NCBI GenBank assembly: GCA_016841765.1
Contig: JAENYN010000024.1
Coordinates: 1-64,000, forward strand
Source of the DNA: Guptibacillus hwajinpoensis
Lineage (GTDB): Bacteria > Bacillota > Bacilli > Bacillales > Bacillaceae_O
Length of the DNA stretch: 64,000 nt
Direction of reading: 5' to 3'
The notes below the pieces were generated by a model. The model saw only the letters and a list, made by a program, of their open reading frames with translations. It was not told the origin of the DNA and did not search any database. Position 1 is the stretch's first letter, and the number at the start of each line of letters is the position of its first letter. This document shows, piece by piece, positions 8,070 through 15,921 of the stretch. The position numbers were made by a program, and so were the translations under genes.

Positions 8070-8390
8070 ATGAAAAATAAAGTGCTTACTGGCTTGCTGG
8101 CTGCAGCCCTTATTGCAGGAGGAGCCACCACCGCTCTGGCATTCACCGACGGAGGACCAACAGATATCCAAACCCAAAGAGAAGCCCAGGGGACATTCAA
8201 CTTCGGACAGATGCAAGGCTACATGGAGCAAATGCATCCCGATTGGTCAACGGAAGAAATGAAAGAAATGTATGATTACATGCATGGGACAAACGGAGCC
8301 GCTCCGAGCAGGAATTTTGAAGAAATGCATGGCGGCAATTGGAACGGAGCAGAAGGAATGCATTCCGGTGGTATGGGCTTTATTGACTGA
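8070..8390 (+). CDS. Exported Met/His-rich small protein
   Basis: A 106-residue protein with a clear Sec signal peptide (MKNKVLTGLLAAALIAGGATTALA, cleavage near residue 24). The mature part is rich in Met, His, Glu and Gly: segments such as QMQGYMEQMHPDW, EEMKEMYDYMHG and GMHSGGMG give many spaced Met and His residues. That composition is typical of periplasmic or wall-zone copper/silver-binding peptides, so metal binding is a reasonable inference, but no known domain is visible. AAAGGAGAG precedes the ATG. It is the first gene of a same-strand run that continues to the two-component system at 13.9 kb. Confidence 0.72.
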   Translation: MKNKVLTGLLAAALIAGGATTALAFTDGGPTDIQTQREAQGTFNFGQMQGYMEQMHPDWSTEEMKEMYDYMHGTNGAAPSRNFEEMHGGNWNGAEGMHSGGMGFID

Positions 8391-8436
8391 TCACCCAATC
8401 TTAATGAAGCATCAATGAAAGAAAGGAGGAAGCAGG

Positions 8437-8694
8437 ATGATGGGCTGGGGATTTAATGGAGCGGGGAACTGCTTTGGCTTTGCCGGTGCGGGAGGATGGG
8501 GCGGTTTACTCGGCTTCCTGATTCAATTAACGATTGTTCTACTTATTGTCTTTGCCGCATTTAAACTTTTCAAGAATACTACAAACCAGGCGAAGCAAAA
8601 TAATCATGCGCTTTCTATTTTGGAAGAACGTTTTGTGAGAGGTGAAATCAATGAAGAAGATTTTGTCCAAAAGAAAGAAGTCCTAAAGAGTTAA
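8437..8694 (+). CDS. SHOCT-domain small membrane protein (1)
   Basis: An 85-residue protein with a Gly/Trp/Phe-rich N-terminus, one membrane helix (about residues 26-46) and a short C-terminal SHOCT motif (LSILEERFVRGEINEEDF). SHOCT is a short C-terminal oligomerisation module found on many small bacterial membrane proteins. The gene is one of three such proteins within 3.3 kb, all with the same layout. It follows the Met/His-rich gene by 46 nt with a strong AAAGGAGGAAG site. Its function is unknown. Confidence 0.85.
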   Translation: MMGWGFNGAGNCFGFAGAGGWGGLLGFLIQLTIVLLIVFAAFKLFKNTTNQAKQNNHALSILEERFVRGEINEEDFVQKKEVLKS

Positions 8695-8784
8695 AGATAC
8701 GACACACAATACCGCCTTTACAGGGCGGCGTTTGTGTTTATAAAACCTGGCCAATCCGGCCGATTAGAAAAAGAGGGAAATGAA

Positions 8785-9231
8785 ATGAAGTTATGGCTGC
8801 GCGATATCATGATAGTAGGGGCTGTGTCTTTTCCGTTGCAATTGATCTGGGAAGTGTCGCAGTGCAGTGTGTTTTATAAGATGGAAATTGACCTTTTGAA
8901 TCCCCTCTTGTGGAGTGCGACCTTTGGGGATATGAATATGACGCTCTTTTTATATGCTTTGCTGACATTTGTCTACGGAACCCGGAATTGGATTGAACAT
9001 CCGTTTTCAAAAACCACCATCGTGATTATGGCTTTATATGCACTCTTCCTCAGCTTCTTTTTTGAAATATCAGCTTTATATACCGGCAGGTGGGAATACA
9101 CTGACTTGATGCCGTTATTTCCTGGCACAAACATCGGCCTGCTGCCGGTCGTCCAGCTTTTGGTGCTGTTCCCGGCCGCTTTTTATATAAGCAGAATCGT
9201 TTTGAAACGGACAGCTTCTACCCGGGTATAA
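8785..9231 (+). CDS. Four-helix membrane protein of unknown function
   Basis: A 148-residue hydrophobic protein with about four membrane helices and short loops. Residues that stand out are an early WEVSQC segment (WEVSQCSVFYKMEIDLLNP), YGTRNWIEHPF in the middle and LYTGRWEYTDLMPLFPGTNIG before the last helix. I do not recognise a named family. The start was taken at the ATG following AGAGGGA; a longer reading would add 17 residues of poor quality. It lies between two SHOCT genes on the same strand, so membership of one functional group is likely. Confidence 0.7.
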   Translation: MKLWLRDIMIVGAVSFPLQLIWEVSQCSVFYKMEIDLLNPLLWSATFGDMNMTLFLYALLTFVYGTRNWIEHPFSKTTIVIMALYALFLSFFFEISALYTGRWEYTDLMPLFPGTNIGLLPVVQLLVLFPAAFYISRIVLKRTASTRV

Positions 9232-9324
9232 CAAACATCAGGAAAACACGGGGCTGAACAGTTTGGATAAAAACAAGCCGGGAAAAATGTAAATAAAAGA
9301 AACAAGCGAAAGGAGTGAGCCGTA

Positions 9325-9555
9325 TTGGGCGGCGGAGGTATGATGAACGGCGGTTTTGGCATGACTGGCGGCTGGTTTTTGCCGGCGATTGTCATTATTC
9401 TAATCGCCATCGGAATGATATACTTTATGAACAGTAATAAAGGAAACAGTAGACGGACCGGGTCAAACTCGTTGGATATACTGAAAGAACGTTACGCCAA
9501 GGGTGAAATTTCCGATGAAGAATACGAACGGAAAAAAGCCCAACTTGAGAGATAA
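9325..9555 (+). CDS. SHOCT-domain small membrane protein (2)
   Basis: A 76-residue protein with the same plan as the one at 8437: a Gly/Met-rich head (GGGGMMNGGFGMTGG), one membrane helix (about 17-36) and a C-terminal SHOCT motif (LDILKERYAKGEISDEEYER). The start is a TTG preceded by AAAGGAG at a good distance; an internal ATG 15 nt later has a poorer site. A strong terminator follows, which separates it from the CcdA-like gene. Its function is unknown. Confidence 0.83.
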   Translation: MGGGGMMNGGFGMTGGWFLPAIVIILIAIGMIYFMNSNKGNSRRTGSNSLDILKERYAKGEISDEEYERKKAQLER

Positions 9556-9557
9556 GC

Positions 9558-9593
9558 AAAAGGATGCCGGAAACTGAAGCCGGCATCCTTTTT
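9558..9593 (+). terminator. Terminator after SHOCT gene 2
   Basis: AAAAGGATGCCGG pairs with CCGGCATCCTTTT around a 9-nt loop, and T residues follow. Confidence 0.92.
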
Positions 9594-9674
9594 GCCTTTA
9601 GATGAAAAATGCGCAAAAACTGCACAAATATCTGGTAGGTTTGTCCCCATGAGAATTGAAATGGGGGTGGGAGA

Positions 9675-10412
9675 GTGTATGATCTGTTCAGCAGGTTGAG
9701 CCAGATTTTGAGCGAGCCATTCTTGAATATGGCAAATAGTATAGACGGTGTCCCGATACTATCCGCGTTTGTATTAGGGCTGATCGGTGCGCTTGCACCA
9801 TGCCAGATAACCGGCAATCTTGGGGCGATGACAATTTACGGTAATCGCTCTGTCCAGCAGGGCATTGCCTGGCGGGAAATCGTCTTTTTTGTTTTAGGAA
9901 AGATTGTTGTGTTTACAGTTCTTGGACTGATTGTCTGGGCCCTGGGCAGGGAGTTCCAGCAAACGCTCACCGCTTTTTTTCCGGTGGCCCGCAAACTGAT
10001 CGGCCCGATGCTTATTTTTATCGGACTTTTTATGGCAGGGTTTATTCATTTGAAAGGAACGATCGATCTTGGATTCGGATCGGACTCTTTTTCAAAACAT
10101 AAAGGAAGTCTCGGGGCATTTCTAATGGGAGCAAGTTTCTCACTTGCCTTTTGTCCGACTATGTTTGTGCTGTTCTTTCTCACGCTTATGCCGCTTGTGC
10201 TATCGGCGAGCTACGGTGTAATTCTGCCAGGGGTGTTTGCGGTTGCCACATCAATTCCGCTGCTTGTACTGATCGTCCTTATCTGGTACCTTGGCGGCGG
10301 CGGAACTTTTATGAAGAAAAGCCGGAAGGTGGGAATGATTGTCCAAAGAATTGCCGGCTGGCTGCTTATTGTAATCGGCATTCTCGATACGATCACATAT
10401 TGGTCAATTTAA
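9675..10412 (+). CDS. CcdA/DsbD-like thiol-transfer membrane protein
   Basis: A 245-residue polytopic membrane protein with about six helices. It has two conserved proline-cysteine sites, APCQ (Cys43) and FCPT (Cys160), placed as in the transmembrane core of CcdA and DsbD. Those proteins pass reducing equivalents from cytoplasmic thioredoxin to extracytoplasmic thiol proteins. The likely role here is delivery of electrons to an exported or wall-associated redox or metal-binding protein. The start is GTG after GGGGGTGG. It lies in the SHOCT/two-component region and precedes a lipoprotein gene by 69 nt. An alternative family is the UreH/SafE-like transporters, which share the fold. Confidence 0.78.
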   Translation: MYDLFSRLSQILSEPFLNMANSIDGVPILSAFVLGLIGALAPCQITGNLGAMTIYGNRSVQQGIAWREIVFFVLGKIVVFTVLGLIVWALGREFQQTLTAFFPVARKLIGPMLIFIGLFMAGFIHLKGTIDLGFGSDSFSKHKGSLGAFLMGASFSLAFCPTMFVLFFLTLMPLVLSASYGVILPGVFAVATSIPLLVLIVLIWYLGGGGTFMKKSRKVGMIVQRIAGWLLIVIGILDTITYWSI

Positions 10413-10481
10413 GAACAATAGATGAGCGGCTGTATGCAAAAGAACATGAAAACTGACTGAGGTAAAGGAGAATGAATACGT

Positions 10482-11519
10482 ATGAAAAAAATAATCATGA
10501 CATCTGCGCTAAGCACGGTACTGTTGCTTGGCGCCTGTTCAGGAGACGAAACTGCAGAGCCCGACAAGGAACAACAGGGCGGAGAGATGCAAAACGGAGA
10601 AGAAACGAAAAAATCAAACTCGAATAAAGAAGAAAATAAAAACTCGGATTCACTTACTCTGCCAGCCGAAAACGATTTTTATGAAGAAGCTTCTGATAAG
10701 CAGGTTGAACACATTCATGGTATCGGATATGCCGGCGGTAAAGATGCCGTATTTGCCGCAAGCCATGAAGGACTCATCGCTAACCAGGACGGGAAGTGGT
10801 ATGAAACAAACGAAGAAAAGCATGATTACATGGGGTTCCAGGCTGTCGATTCCGGTTTTTTTGCAAGCGGCCATCCTGAACCGGGTTCTGACCTGGAAAA
10901 CCCGCTCGGTCTCATCAAAAGTGAAAACGGCGGAAAAAGTTTTGAAAAGCTGGCTTTTTACGGGGAAACCGATTTCCATCATATGACTGCCGGCTATCAA
11001 AATCATATGATTTATGTCGTCAATCAGCAGCCGAATTCAGAGCTGCAAAGCGGTGTATATTACAGCGAAGATGAGGGAGAAAGCTGGAAAGAAAGCAAAA
11101 TCGAAGGCTTTCCGGCCAAACCCGTCGCACTATTCGCACATCCCAAAGAAAACAGTAAAGTTGCAGTGGCGGCGGCAGACGGTGTTTACCTTTCTGATGA
11201 TTATGCCAACACGTTCAAGAAAGTGACAAAATCTTTCCCGGCCACCGCAATGGCGTTTAGACCGGAAGGCGGTTTTATAGCAGCAAGCCTTGCAGATGAT
11301 AAAGCTGGACTTGCTGTGTATTCAGGTGAAGGCGAAAAACAGAAGGACATAGCCCTTCCTAATCTTGCCGATGATGTAATCTATTATATATCTGTAAGTC
11401 CGGAAAACCCTGATGAGTTTGTGATCTCAACGGAGCAGAATAACATGTATCAGACGAAGGATGCAGGGAAAAACTGGACGCAGCTCATGGACGACGGGGA
11501 GCTTTTAACATCTGAGTGA
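10482..11519 (+). CDS. Lipoprotein with BNR/sortilin-like beta-propeller
   Basis: A 345-residue lipoprotein. The signal peptide ends in the lipobox LGAC (Cys19), followed by a charged, disordered linker of about 45 residues rich in Glu, Lys and Asn. From about residue 75 the sequence shows repeated propeller blades with Asp/Gly turns of the BNR type (SENGGKSFEKL, SEDEGESWKES, TKDAGKNWTQL). This is the layout of the lipoproteins annotated in Bacillus as F510_1955-type glycosylhydrolases, for which activity is unproven. The segment VEHIHGIGY near 75-83 is His-rich. It follows the CcdA-like gene on the same strand and probably acts on the outer face of the membrane. Confidence 0.8.
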   Translation: MKKIIMTSALSTVLLLGACSGDETAEPDKEQQGGEMQNGEETKKSNSNKEENKNSDSLTLPAENDFYEEASDKQVEHIHGIGYAGGKDAVFAASHEGLIANQDGKWYETNEEKHDYMGFQAVDSGFFASGHPEPGSDLENPLGLIKSENGGKSFEKLAFYGETDFHHMTAGYQNHMIYVVNQQPNSELQSGVYYSEDEGESWKESKIEGFPAKPVALFAHPKENSKVAVAAADGVYLSDDYANTFKKVTKSFPATAMAFRPEGGFIAASLADDKAGLAVYSGEGEKQKDIALPNLADDVIYYISVSPENPDEFVISTEQNNMYQTKDAGKNWTQLMDDGELLTSE

Positions 11520-11580
11520 TCACTGGCTCGCCTGGCACGAACAACGTAAAATAAAAGCAAGAAATGAGAGGAGGAGGCCT

Positions 11581-11802
11581 ATGCATATGTGGAATGGCCT
11601 CGGCGGCTGGAATTGGATGATGGGCCTTATGGGACTAATCTGGATTGCACTCATTGTCCTTGGGTTCTACCTGGTGTATGTTTTTATAAACGGCAAAGGA
11701 GCCAGGCGGAGTGATCCTCTTGATATTTTAAAAGAGAGACTTGCCAGAGGAGAAATCACGGAAGAAGAATATGACAGGCTAAAAGAAAAGCTGTCAGAAT
11801 GA
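11581..11802 (+). CDS. SHOCT-domain small membrane protein (3)
   Basis: A 73-residue protein with a Trp/Met/Gly-rich head (MHMWNGLGGWNWMMG), one membrane helix (about 14-36) and a C-terminal SHOCT motif (LDILKERLARGEITEEEYDR). It is the third member of the local SHOCT set and is closest in its tail to the second. A very strong AGAGGAGGAGG site precedes the ATG. It sits directly upstream of the sensor kinase, 119 nt away, which suggests a common regulon. Its function is unknown. Confidence 0.85.
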   Translation: MHMWNGLGGWNWMMGLMGLIWIALIVLGFYLVYVFINGKGARRSDPLDILKERLARGEITEEEYDRLKEKLSE

Positions 11803-11921
11803 TTTAAGCGGCTGTTTCCGGACAGCCGGTACATAACGAACCATCCGGATGTTACCAGTTGCTGCCGCTATCCAATGGCCCTGACCATAACAGGAACGGG
11901 CAGCAGAGCGGAGGAAGTCCA

Positions 11922-13319
11922 TTGAAGAAAATATCATTCAAACTCGGAGTACTGTTCCTTGTTTTTATGCTGATCATCGAGTCGCTCTGGTTCTTTATTT
12001 TGTACACCGGCCTTGCCAATGACAGGATTGATGAAGAAATCCAGGCGTTACTGGCAAGAGGCAACAGCCACAGGAGTGTGCTTGAAAAGAATTTTGACAG
12101 GCCGACAGTTTCCCACGTCGCCCTGATGGAATCGGAGACAGATACGGCTGTCGTCATTACGGATGAGCAGGGCAATGTAATGGGGAATTCAAATGAAGTC
12201 ACATCTGATATGGCTGAGCATATCAAAAATCCTCCCGCTGAAATCGGGCGGGGAGGGGAAGTTCTGGAAGATGAGTGGCAGGAGGCTGTCCATATTTCGA
12301 CTGTCAGCCCGATTATCGTAGACGGAGAACGCCGCGGATTGGTCTATATGTTTTTGAATACGTCTTTCCTGCAAGACATGATCAGCCGGTTAAGCAGCCA
12401 ATTTCTCGTTGTTGGAGCGTTTTCCCTGCTGTTTACCGTCGGCACCATTTTCCTACTGACACGCTTTATCACAATTCCGCTTGTCCGGATGAAAGAAGCC
12501 ACTCAGGATATCAGTGAAGGCAAGCTTACTGTTTCGCTTGAATATGACAGGAACGATGAGCTTGGGGAACTGGCCAGGACGATTCAAAAGCTTGCCAGCC
12601 GCCTTGAGCAGCTTAAGAGGGAAAGAAATGAATTTTTATCCGCCATTTCACATGAACTGCGAACGCCGTTGACTTATTTGAAAGGGTATGCCGATATTGC
12701 CGGCCGTGAATCGCTGCCGCCAGAAGAACGCCAGAAGTATCTCGGCATTTTAAAAGAGGAAGCGGCTCATCTTGCCCGGCTTGTCCAGGGCCTTTTTGAT
12801 CTTGCTAAAATGGACCAGAATGAATTCAAGATTGACAGGCAGAACGTTTCACTTTGCCCTTTTCTGGAGGAAATCCGCACAAAAATGCTCCATATGTATG
12901 AAGAACAAAGGGTTCATCTGGAACTTGATTGCCGGGAGCCGATCGTTGCCTATATCGATCCGGTACGCTTTGAGCAGGTAATGGTGAACCTGATAGACAA
13001 TGCATTAAAACATACGCCAGCCGGCAAAAGAGTTCTAATAAAGGCGCAATCTGAACGGAAGCATATCGTGATTGAAGTTGCGGATGAAGGAATCGGCATT
13101 CCCGAGCGTGAATTGCCTTTTATTTTCGACCGGCTGTACCGTGTTGAGAAATCCAGGTCCCGTGAAAAAGGGGGAAGCGGGCTGGGCCTTGCGATCGCAA
13201 AGGAAATTGTGGAACTTCACGGGGGAACCATTTCGGCCGAAAGCAAAGTCCACACAGGTACATCGATAACAATAAGGCTAAAAAGGAGTTTTGAGAATGG
13301 CCCAAATTCTGCTGGTTGA
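11922..13319 (+). CDS. Sensor histidine kinase (HAMP-HisKA-HATPase)
   Basis: A 465-residue class I sensor kinase. TM1 lies at about 8-28, then an extracytoplasmic sensor of about 130 residues, TM2 at about 160-183, and a HAMP linker to about 232. The HisKA phosphoacceptor is His244 in AISHELRTPLTY. The ATPase carries an N box (NLIDNALKH), G1 (DEGIGIPE) and G2 (GGSGLGLAI). The start chosen is TTG with GGAGGA 6 nt upstream; a longer ATG-initiated reading is possible but has no ribosome site. The gene overlaps the response regulator by 23 nt. The sensor has few Met, His or Cys residues, so direct metal sensing is not obvious. Confidence 0.9.
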   Translation: MKKISFKLGVLFLVFMLIIESLWFFILYTGLANDRIDEEIQALLARGNSHRSVLEKNFDRPTVSHVALMESETDTAVVITDEQGNVMGNSNEVTSDMAEHIKNPPAEIGRGGEVLEDEWQEAVHISTVSPIIVDGERRGLVYMFLNTSFLQDMISRLSSQFLVVGAFSLLFTVGTIFLLTRFITIPLVRMKEATQDISEGKLTVSLEYDRNDELGELARTIQKLASRLEQLKRERNEFLSAISHELRTPLTYLKGYADIAGRESLPPEERQKYLGILKEEAAHLARLVQGLFDLAKMDQNEFKIDRQNVSLCPFLEEIRTKMLHMYEEQRVHLELDCREPIVAYIDPVRFEQVMVNLIDNALKHTPAGKRVLIKAQSERKHIVIEVADEGIGIPERELPFIFDRLYRVEKSRSREKGGSGLGLAIAKEIVELHGGTISAESKVHTGTSITIRLKRSFENGPNSAG

Positions 13320-13977
13320 TGACGAAAAGCGGATGCTTGATTTATTGGAGTTGTATCTATCGCCGCATGGCTACCGCTGTTTCAAGGCAGCATCAGGAAT
13401 GGAGGCAGTCCGTATTATCGAAAATGAACAGGGAATCAATCTTGTGCTCCTTGATATTATGATGCCGGAAATGGATGGATGGAAAACAGCCGAAATGATA
13501 AGAGATGTGCGTAAGGTCCCAATCATTATGCTGACGGCACGTGATCAAAAAAGTGATGTCGTTAAAGGCCTTAAGCTCGGAGCTGATGACTATATCTCAA
13601 AACCTTTTGACGAGGAAGAACTGCTGGCCCGCATTCAAGCGGTCCTGAGGCGTACACAGCAGACAGAACAAATCGAATTCAACGGTCTGGTATGGAACGG
13701 GGAAAAACATGAGCTCCTGTATGAAGGCAAGTTAATCCGCCTTACACCGAAAGAGTTTGCCCTCCTCGGCATCCTCATGAAAAGCCCTGACAGGGTATTT
13801 AGCCGCGAACAGCTGATCGAATGGGTTTGGGGATTTGATTCGGATACGGAGGGGAGGACGGTGGATTCCCATGTCCGGAATTTAAGGGAAAAAGTCAGAC
13901 AAGCCGGGTTTCCGATTGATGACTATTTACAGACAGTGTGGGGCGTTGGATATAAGATGACCGTTGCATCAAAATAG
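13297..13977 (+). CDS. OmpR-family response regulator
   Basis: A 226-residue regulator with an N-terminal receiver (acidic pair Asp8-Asp9, phosphoacceptor Asp53 in LLDIMMPEMDG, Thr in MLTAR, Lys in SKPF) and a C-terminal winged helix ending in TVWGVGYKM. It is the partner of the overlapping kinase. AAAAGGAG lies 8 nt before the ATG. Because the pair closes the same-strand run of SHOCT, CcdA-like and lipoprotein genes, those genes are the first candidates for its regulon. The stop codon lies within the first bases of a palindromic repeat. Confidence 0.92.
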   Translation: MAQILLVDDEKRMLDLLELYLSPHGYRCFKAASGMEAVRIIENEQGINLVLLDIMMPEMDGWKTAEMIRDVRKVPIIMLTARDQKSDVVKGLKLGADDYISKPFDEEELLARIQAVLRRTQQTEQIEFNGLVWNGEKHELLYEGKLIRLTPKEFALLGILMKSPDRVFSREQLIEWVWGFDSDTEGRTVDSHVRNLREKVRQAGFPIDDYLQTVWGVGYKMTVASK

Positions 13978-14021
13978 GTGCCTGACCCCCGGTGCGTTAA
14001 AGCACTGGGGGTCAGGCACCT
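13976..14021. repeat. GGTGCCTGACCCCC palindrome, copy 1 (also a possible terminator)
   Basis: Arms of 20 bp, AGGTGCCTGACCCCCGGTGC and its near-perfect complement (one G:T), surround GTTAAA. The left arm starts on the last two bases of the response-regulator stop codon. A second, perfect copy lies at 55438-55481. No T tract follows, so termination is uncertain. Confidence 0.9.
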
Positions 14022-14051
14022 GCAATCTTGCAATGTTGCAATATGCTGATT

Positions 14052-14984
14052 TTACTCCAAAAACTCTTTCAATGCCTGGCGGTTTTTTTCCATATCCAGT
14101 TGAAGAACCGCACCGGCATGGCTTACTCTTGTTTCTGTAAAGCCGCCTTCGACCGGAATCCGTAAGCTTTCAATATCTTCAGCTTTTTTAAAGACAAAGT
14201 CTTTTCCTACAGAAAGCATCCGTGTCGTTTCCATGTTCGTGTCGACATAACCTTTAAGGGTGCCGGCAAGTTCTGGAAGCTGGGTGACGCCGCTGAAGCT
14301 GACGAGTTCATCCTTCAGCTTTCCAATCACTTCCTGCTGGCGCCTTACGCGGCCAAAGTCACTTTCGGCATCATGGCGGAACCTTGCGTATCCAAGAAGT
14401 TCCTGCCCGTTCAAGTTTTGCTGGCCGGGTTCAAGTGTAACACCGATATTTTTCTCCATCTTTTTTTCTACATTAACCGGAACGCCTTCCGGGGCAATAA
14501 TATCCACCATTTTTTCAAACCCTTTGAAGTCGACGATGGCATAATATTCGATATCGATATCGAAATTTTCTTTGATTGTTTGGCGAAGCAGCTCTGGCCC
14601 GCCGTAAAAGTAAGCGGCATTGATTTTGTTCTTGCCGTGTCCGGGGATATCAACGTAACTGTCCCGCATGATGGAAACGAGTTTAGGCGTATTGTCATCA
14701 TGATCATATTGGGCGATCATGATGGTATCTGAGCGGGAATCTTCCTCCCCACGCGAATCGACGCCGATCAGCAGGATATTTGTACTGCCGCTTGGGTCCG
14801 GTATCCCGTTAAAGTCATAGGTATCTTCAGGTTTATCTGTTTTGGCCTGGCTGAGGCCTTTTTGGTATTCCATGTAGCCAAGCCCGAGCATAACGAAAAT
14901 AAAAGCAACCAGGACAAAGGCGATTCGGCGCAGCCAGCTCTTTTTCTTTTTTTGCTGCACGCGCTTATCCATTCGTGAGTCCAT
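14052..14984 (-). CDS. LytR-CpsA-Psr family cell-wall polymer ligase
   Basis: A 310-residue type II membrane protein: a short basic cytoplasmic tail, one membrane helix at about 22-42 and an extracytoplasmic LCP domain. LCP hallmarks are present: NILLIGVDSRGEEDSRSDTI with the phosphate-binding Arg/Asp residues, KLVSIMRDSYVDIPGHGKNKINAAY, and FGRVRRQQ. LCP enzymes transfer teichoic acids or other anionic glycopolymers from the lipid carrier to peptidoglycan. The start was set by GGAGGT located 8 nt upstream. I cannot tell which of the Bacillus TagT/TagU/TagV group it matches best. It is monocistronic with its own promoter at 15161-15189. Confidence 0.9.
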   Translation of the reverse strand: MDSRMDKRVQQKKKKSWLRRIAFVLVAFIFVMLGLGYMEYQKGLSQAKTDKPEDTYDFNGIPDPSGSTNILLIGVDSRGEEDSRSDTIMIAQYDHDDNTPKLVSIMRDSYVDIPGHGKNKINAAYFYGGPELLRQTIKENFDIDIEYYAIVDFKGFEKMVDIIAPEGVPVNVEKKMEKNIGVTLEPGQQNLNGQELLGYARFRHDAESDFGRVRRQQEVIGKLKDELVSFSGVTQLPELAGTLKGYVDTNMETTRMLSVGKDFVFKKAEDIESLRIPVEGGFTETRVSHAGAVLQLDMEKNRQALKEFLE

Positions 14985-15160
14985 CTTTTTTACCTCCAAT
15001 TACATGAAAAGCCAGCCTGCAAAGGTTCCCGCAAGCAATGGCCGACTTTAAGATCAGTCAACGACAAAACACATCCGCGCTTCAATGAAAACTTCCAGTT
15101 CATTAGACGAACGGAACACGGAAAAGTTTCATTTTAACTCTGAAAAACTGCAACACACCT

Positions 15161-15189
15161 ATTATAAAGCAAAATCCCCTTTTTGTTGA
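15161..15189 (-). promoter_or_regulatory. SigA-type promoter for the LCP gene
   Basis: On the minus strand, TCAACA (4 of 6 to the -35 consensus) and a perfect TATAAT are 17 nt apart. Transcription would start about 170 nt upstream of the LCP start codon. Confidence 0.6.
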
Positions 15190-15265
15190 CCTTTTCAACC
15201 TTTGAAAGAAATATATTTTCGACAAAGATACCCGCTTTACGATGAAGGCAAACGTGGAAGATAGC

Positions 15266-15295
15266 AGAAAAAAAGACACCGTTTACCAGGTGCCT
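15266..15295 (-). terminator. Terminator after the TipAS-domain gene
   Basis: On the minus strand, AGGCACC pairs with GGTGTCT (one G:T) around an 8-nt loop, and a run of T follows. It lies 27 nt past the stop of the TipAS-domain gene. Confidence 0.8.
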
Positions 15296-15321
15296 GAGTT
15301 TCTATCGTTTATCCAATACGT

Positions 15322-15693
15322 TTATCCCTGTTCCATCCCATCCACATAAAAATAAATGGCTTTCCGTAAAAAGAACGGAAGACCAGGTTGGGAAGCGGTC
15401 ATACTTATCAGGAAGCGGGGATCATTTACATAAACATCCGCCAGAGACCTGAAGACGTGCGGAGGGCAATCGTAAAAATGGTCGGAAATGTGCGCTCGGA
15501 ACTTGCTGACGACATCCTGGACGTCGTTGGATTTAGGATCGAGGTGCTGTACATTATCCAGCTTCCTGCAAATGTTTTTGCCTTCCCTTTGGACAACCTG
15601 CCAATCTTCTGCAGTGTAATGTGAAGAATCGATCTGTTGCAGCTCTTTTAATTTTTCTTGATCAGGGGAGGCTACAGTTTGGTATTTCCCCAT
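15322..15693 (-). CDS. Stand-alone TipAS-domain protein
   Basis: A 123-residue protein whose second half (DPKSNDVQDVVSKFRAHIS, YDCPPHVFRSLADVYVNDPRF, GLPFFLRKAI) has the signature of the TipAS ligand-binding domain. In TipA and Mta this all-helical domain follows a MerR-type DNA-binding domain and binds thiopeptides or other drugs. No helix-turn-helix or coiled coil is present here, so the protein is a free ligand-binding domain that might sequester a compound or modulate another regulator. The start is set by GGGAGG six nt upstream. It is monocistronic, lying upstream of the LCP gene on the same strand with a terminator between. Confidence 0.75.
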   Translation of the reverse strand: MGKYQTVASPDQEKLKELQQIDSSHYTAEDWQVVQREGKNICRKLDNVQHLDPKSNDVQDVVSKFRAHISDHFYDCPPHVFRSLADVYVNDPRFLISMTASQPGLPFFLRKAIYFYVDGMEQG

Positions 15694-15921
15694 CTTATCC
15701 CTCCCGGCCAAATCATGCTGCAATCTATTTCAGAAAAAAGTGGAAGAAATAAGAACCATCTAATTGGTGCTGAATTGTTCCGATGCAGGATTTTTTTAAA
15801 AACGCCATCTGTTCCCAATATTTCATGCCCGCAATCATATGTCAACACTTCCAGGAAAAGCATGAAAAATAGACAAAAAACGACATTCATTACAAATGGT
15901 TGTGGACAAAAACGGTTTATT

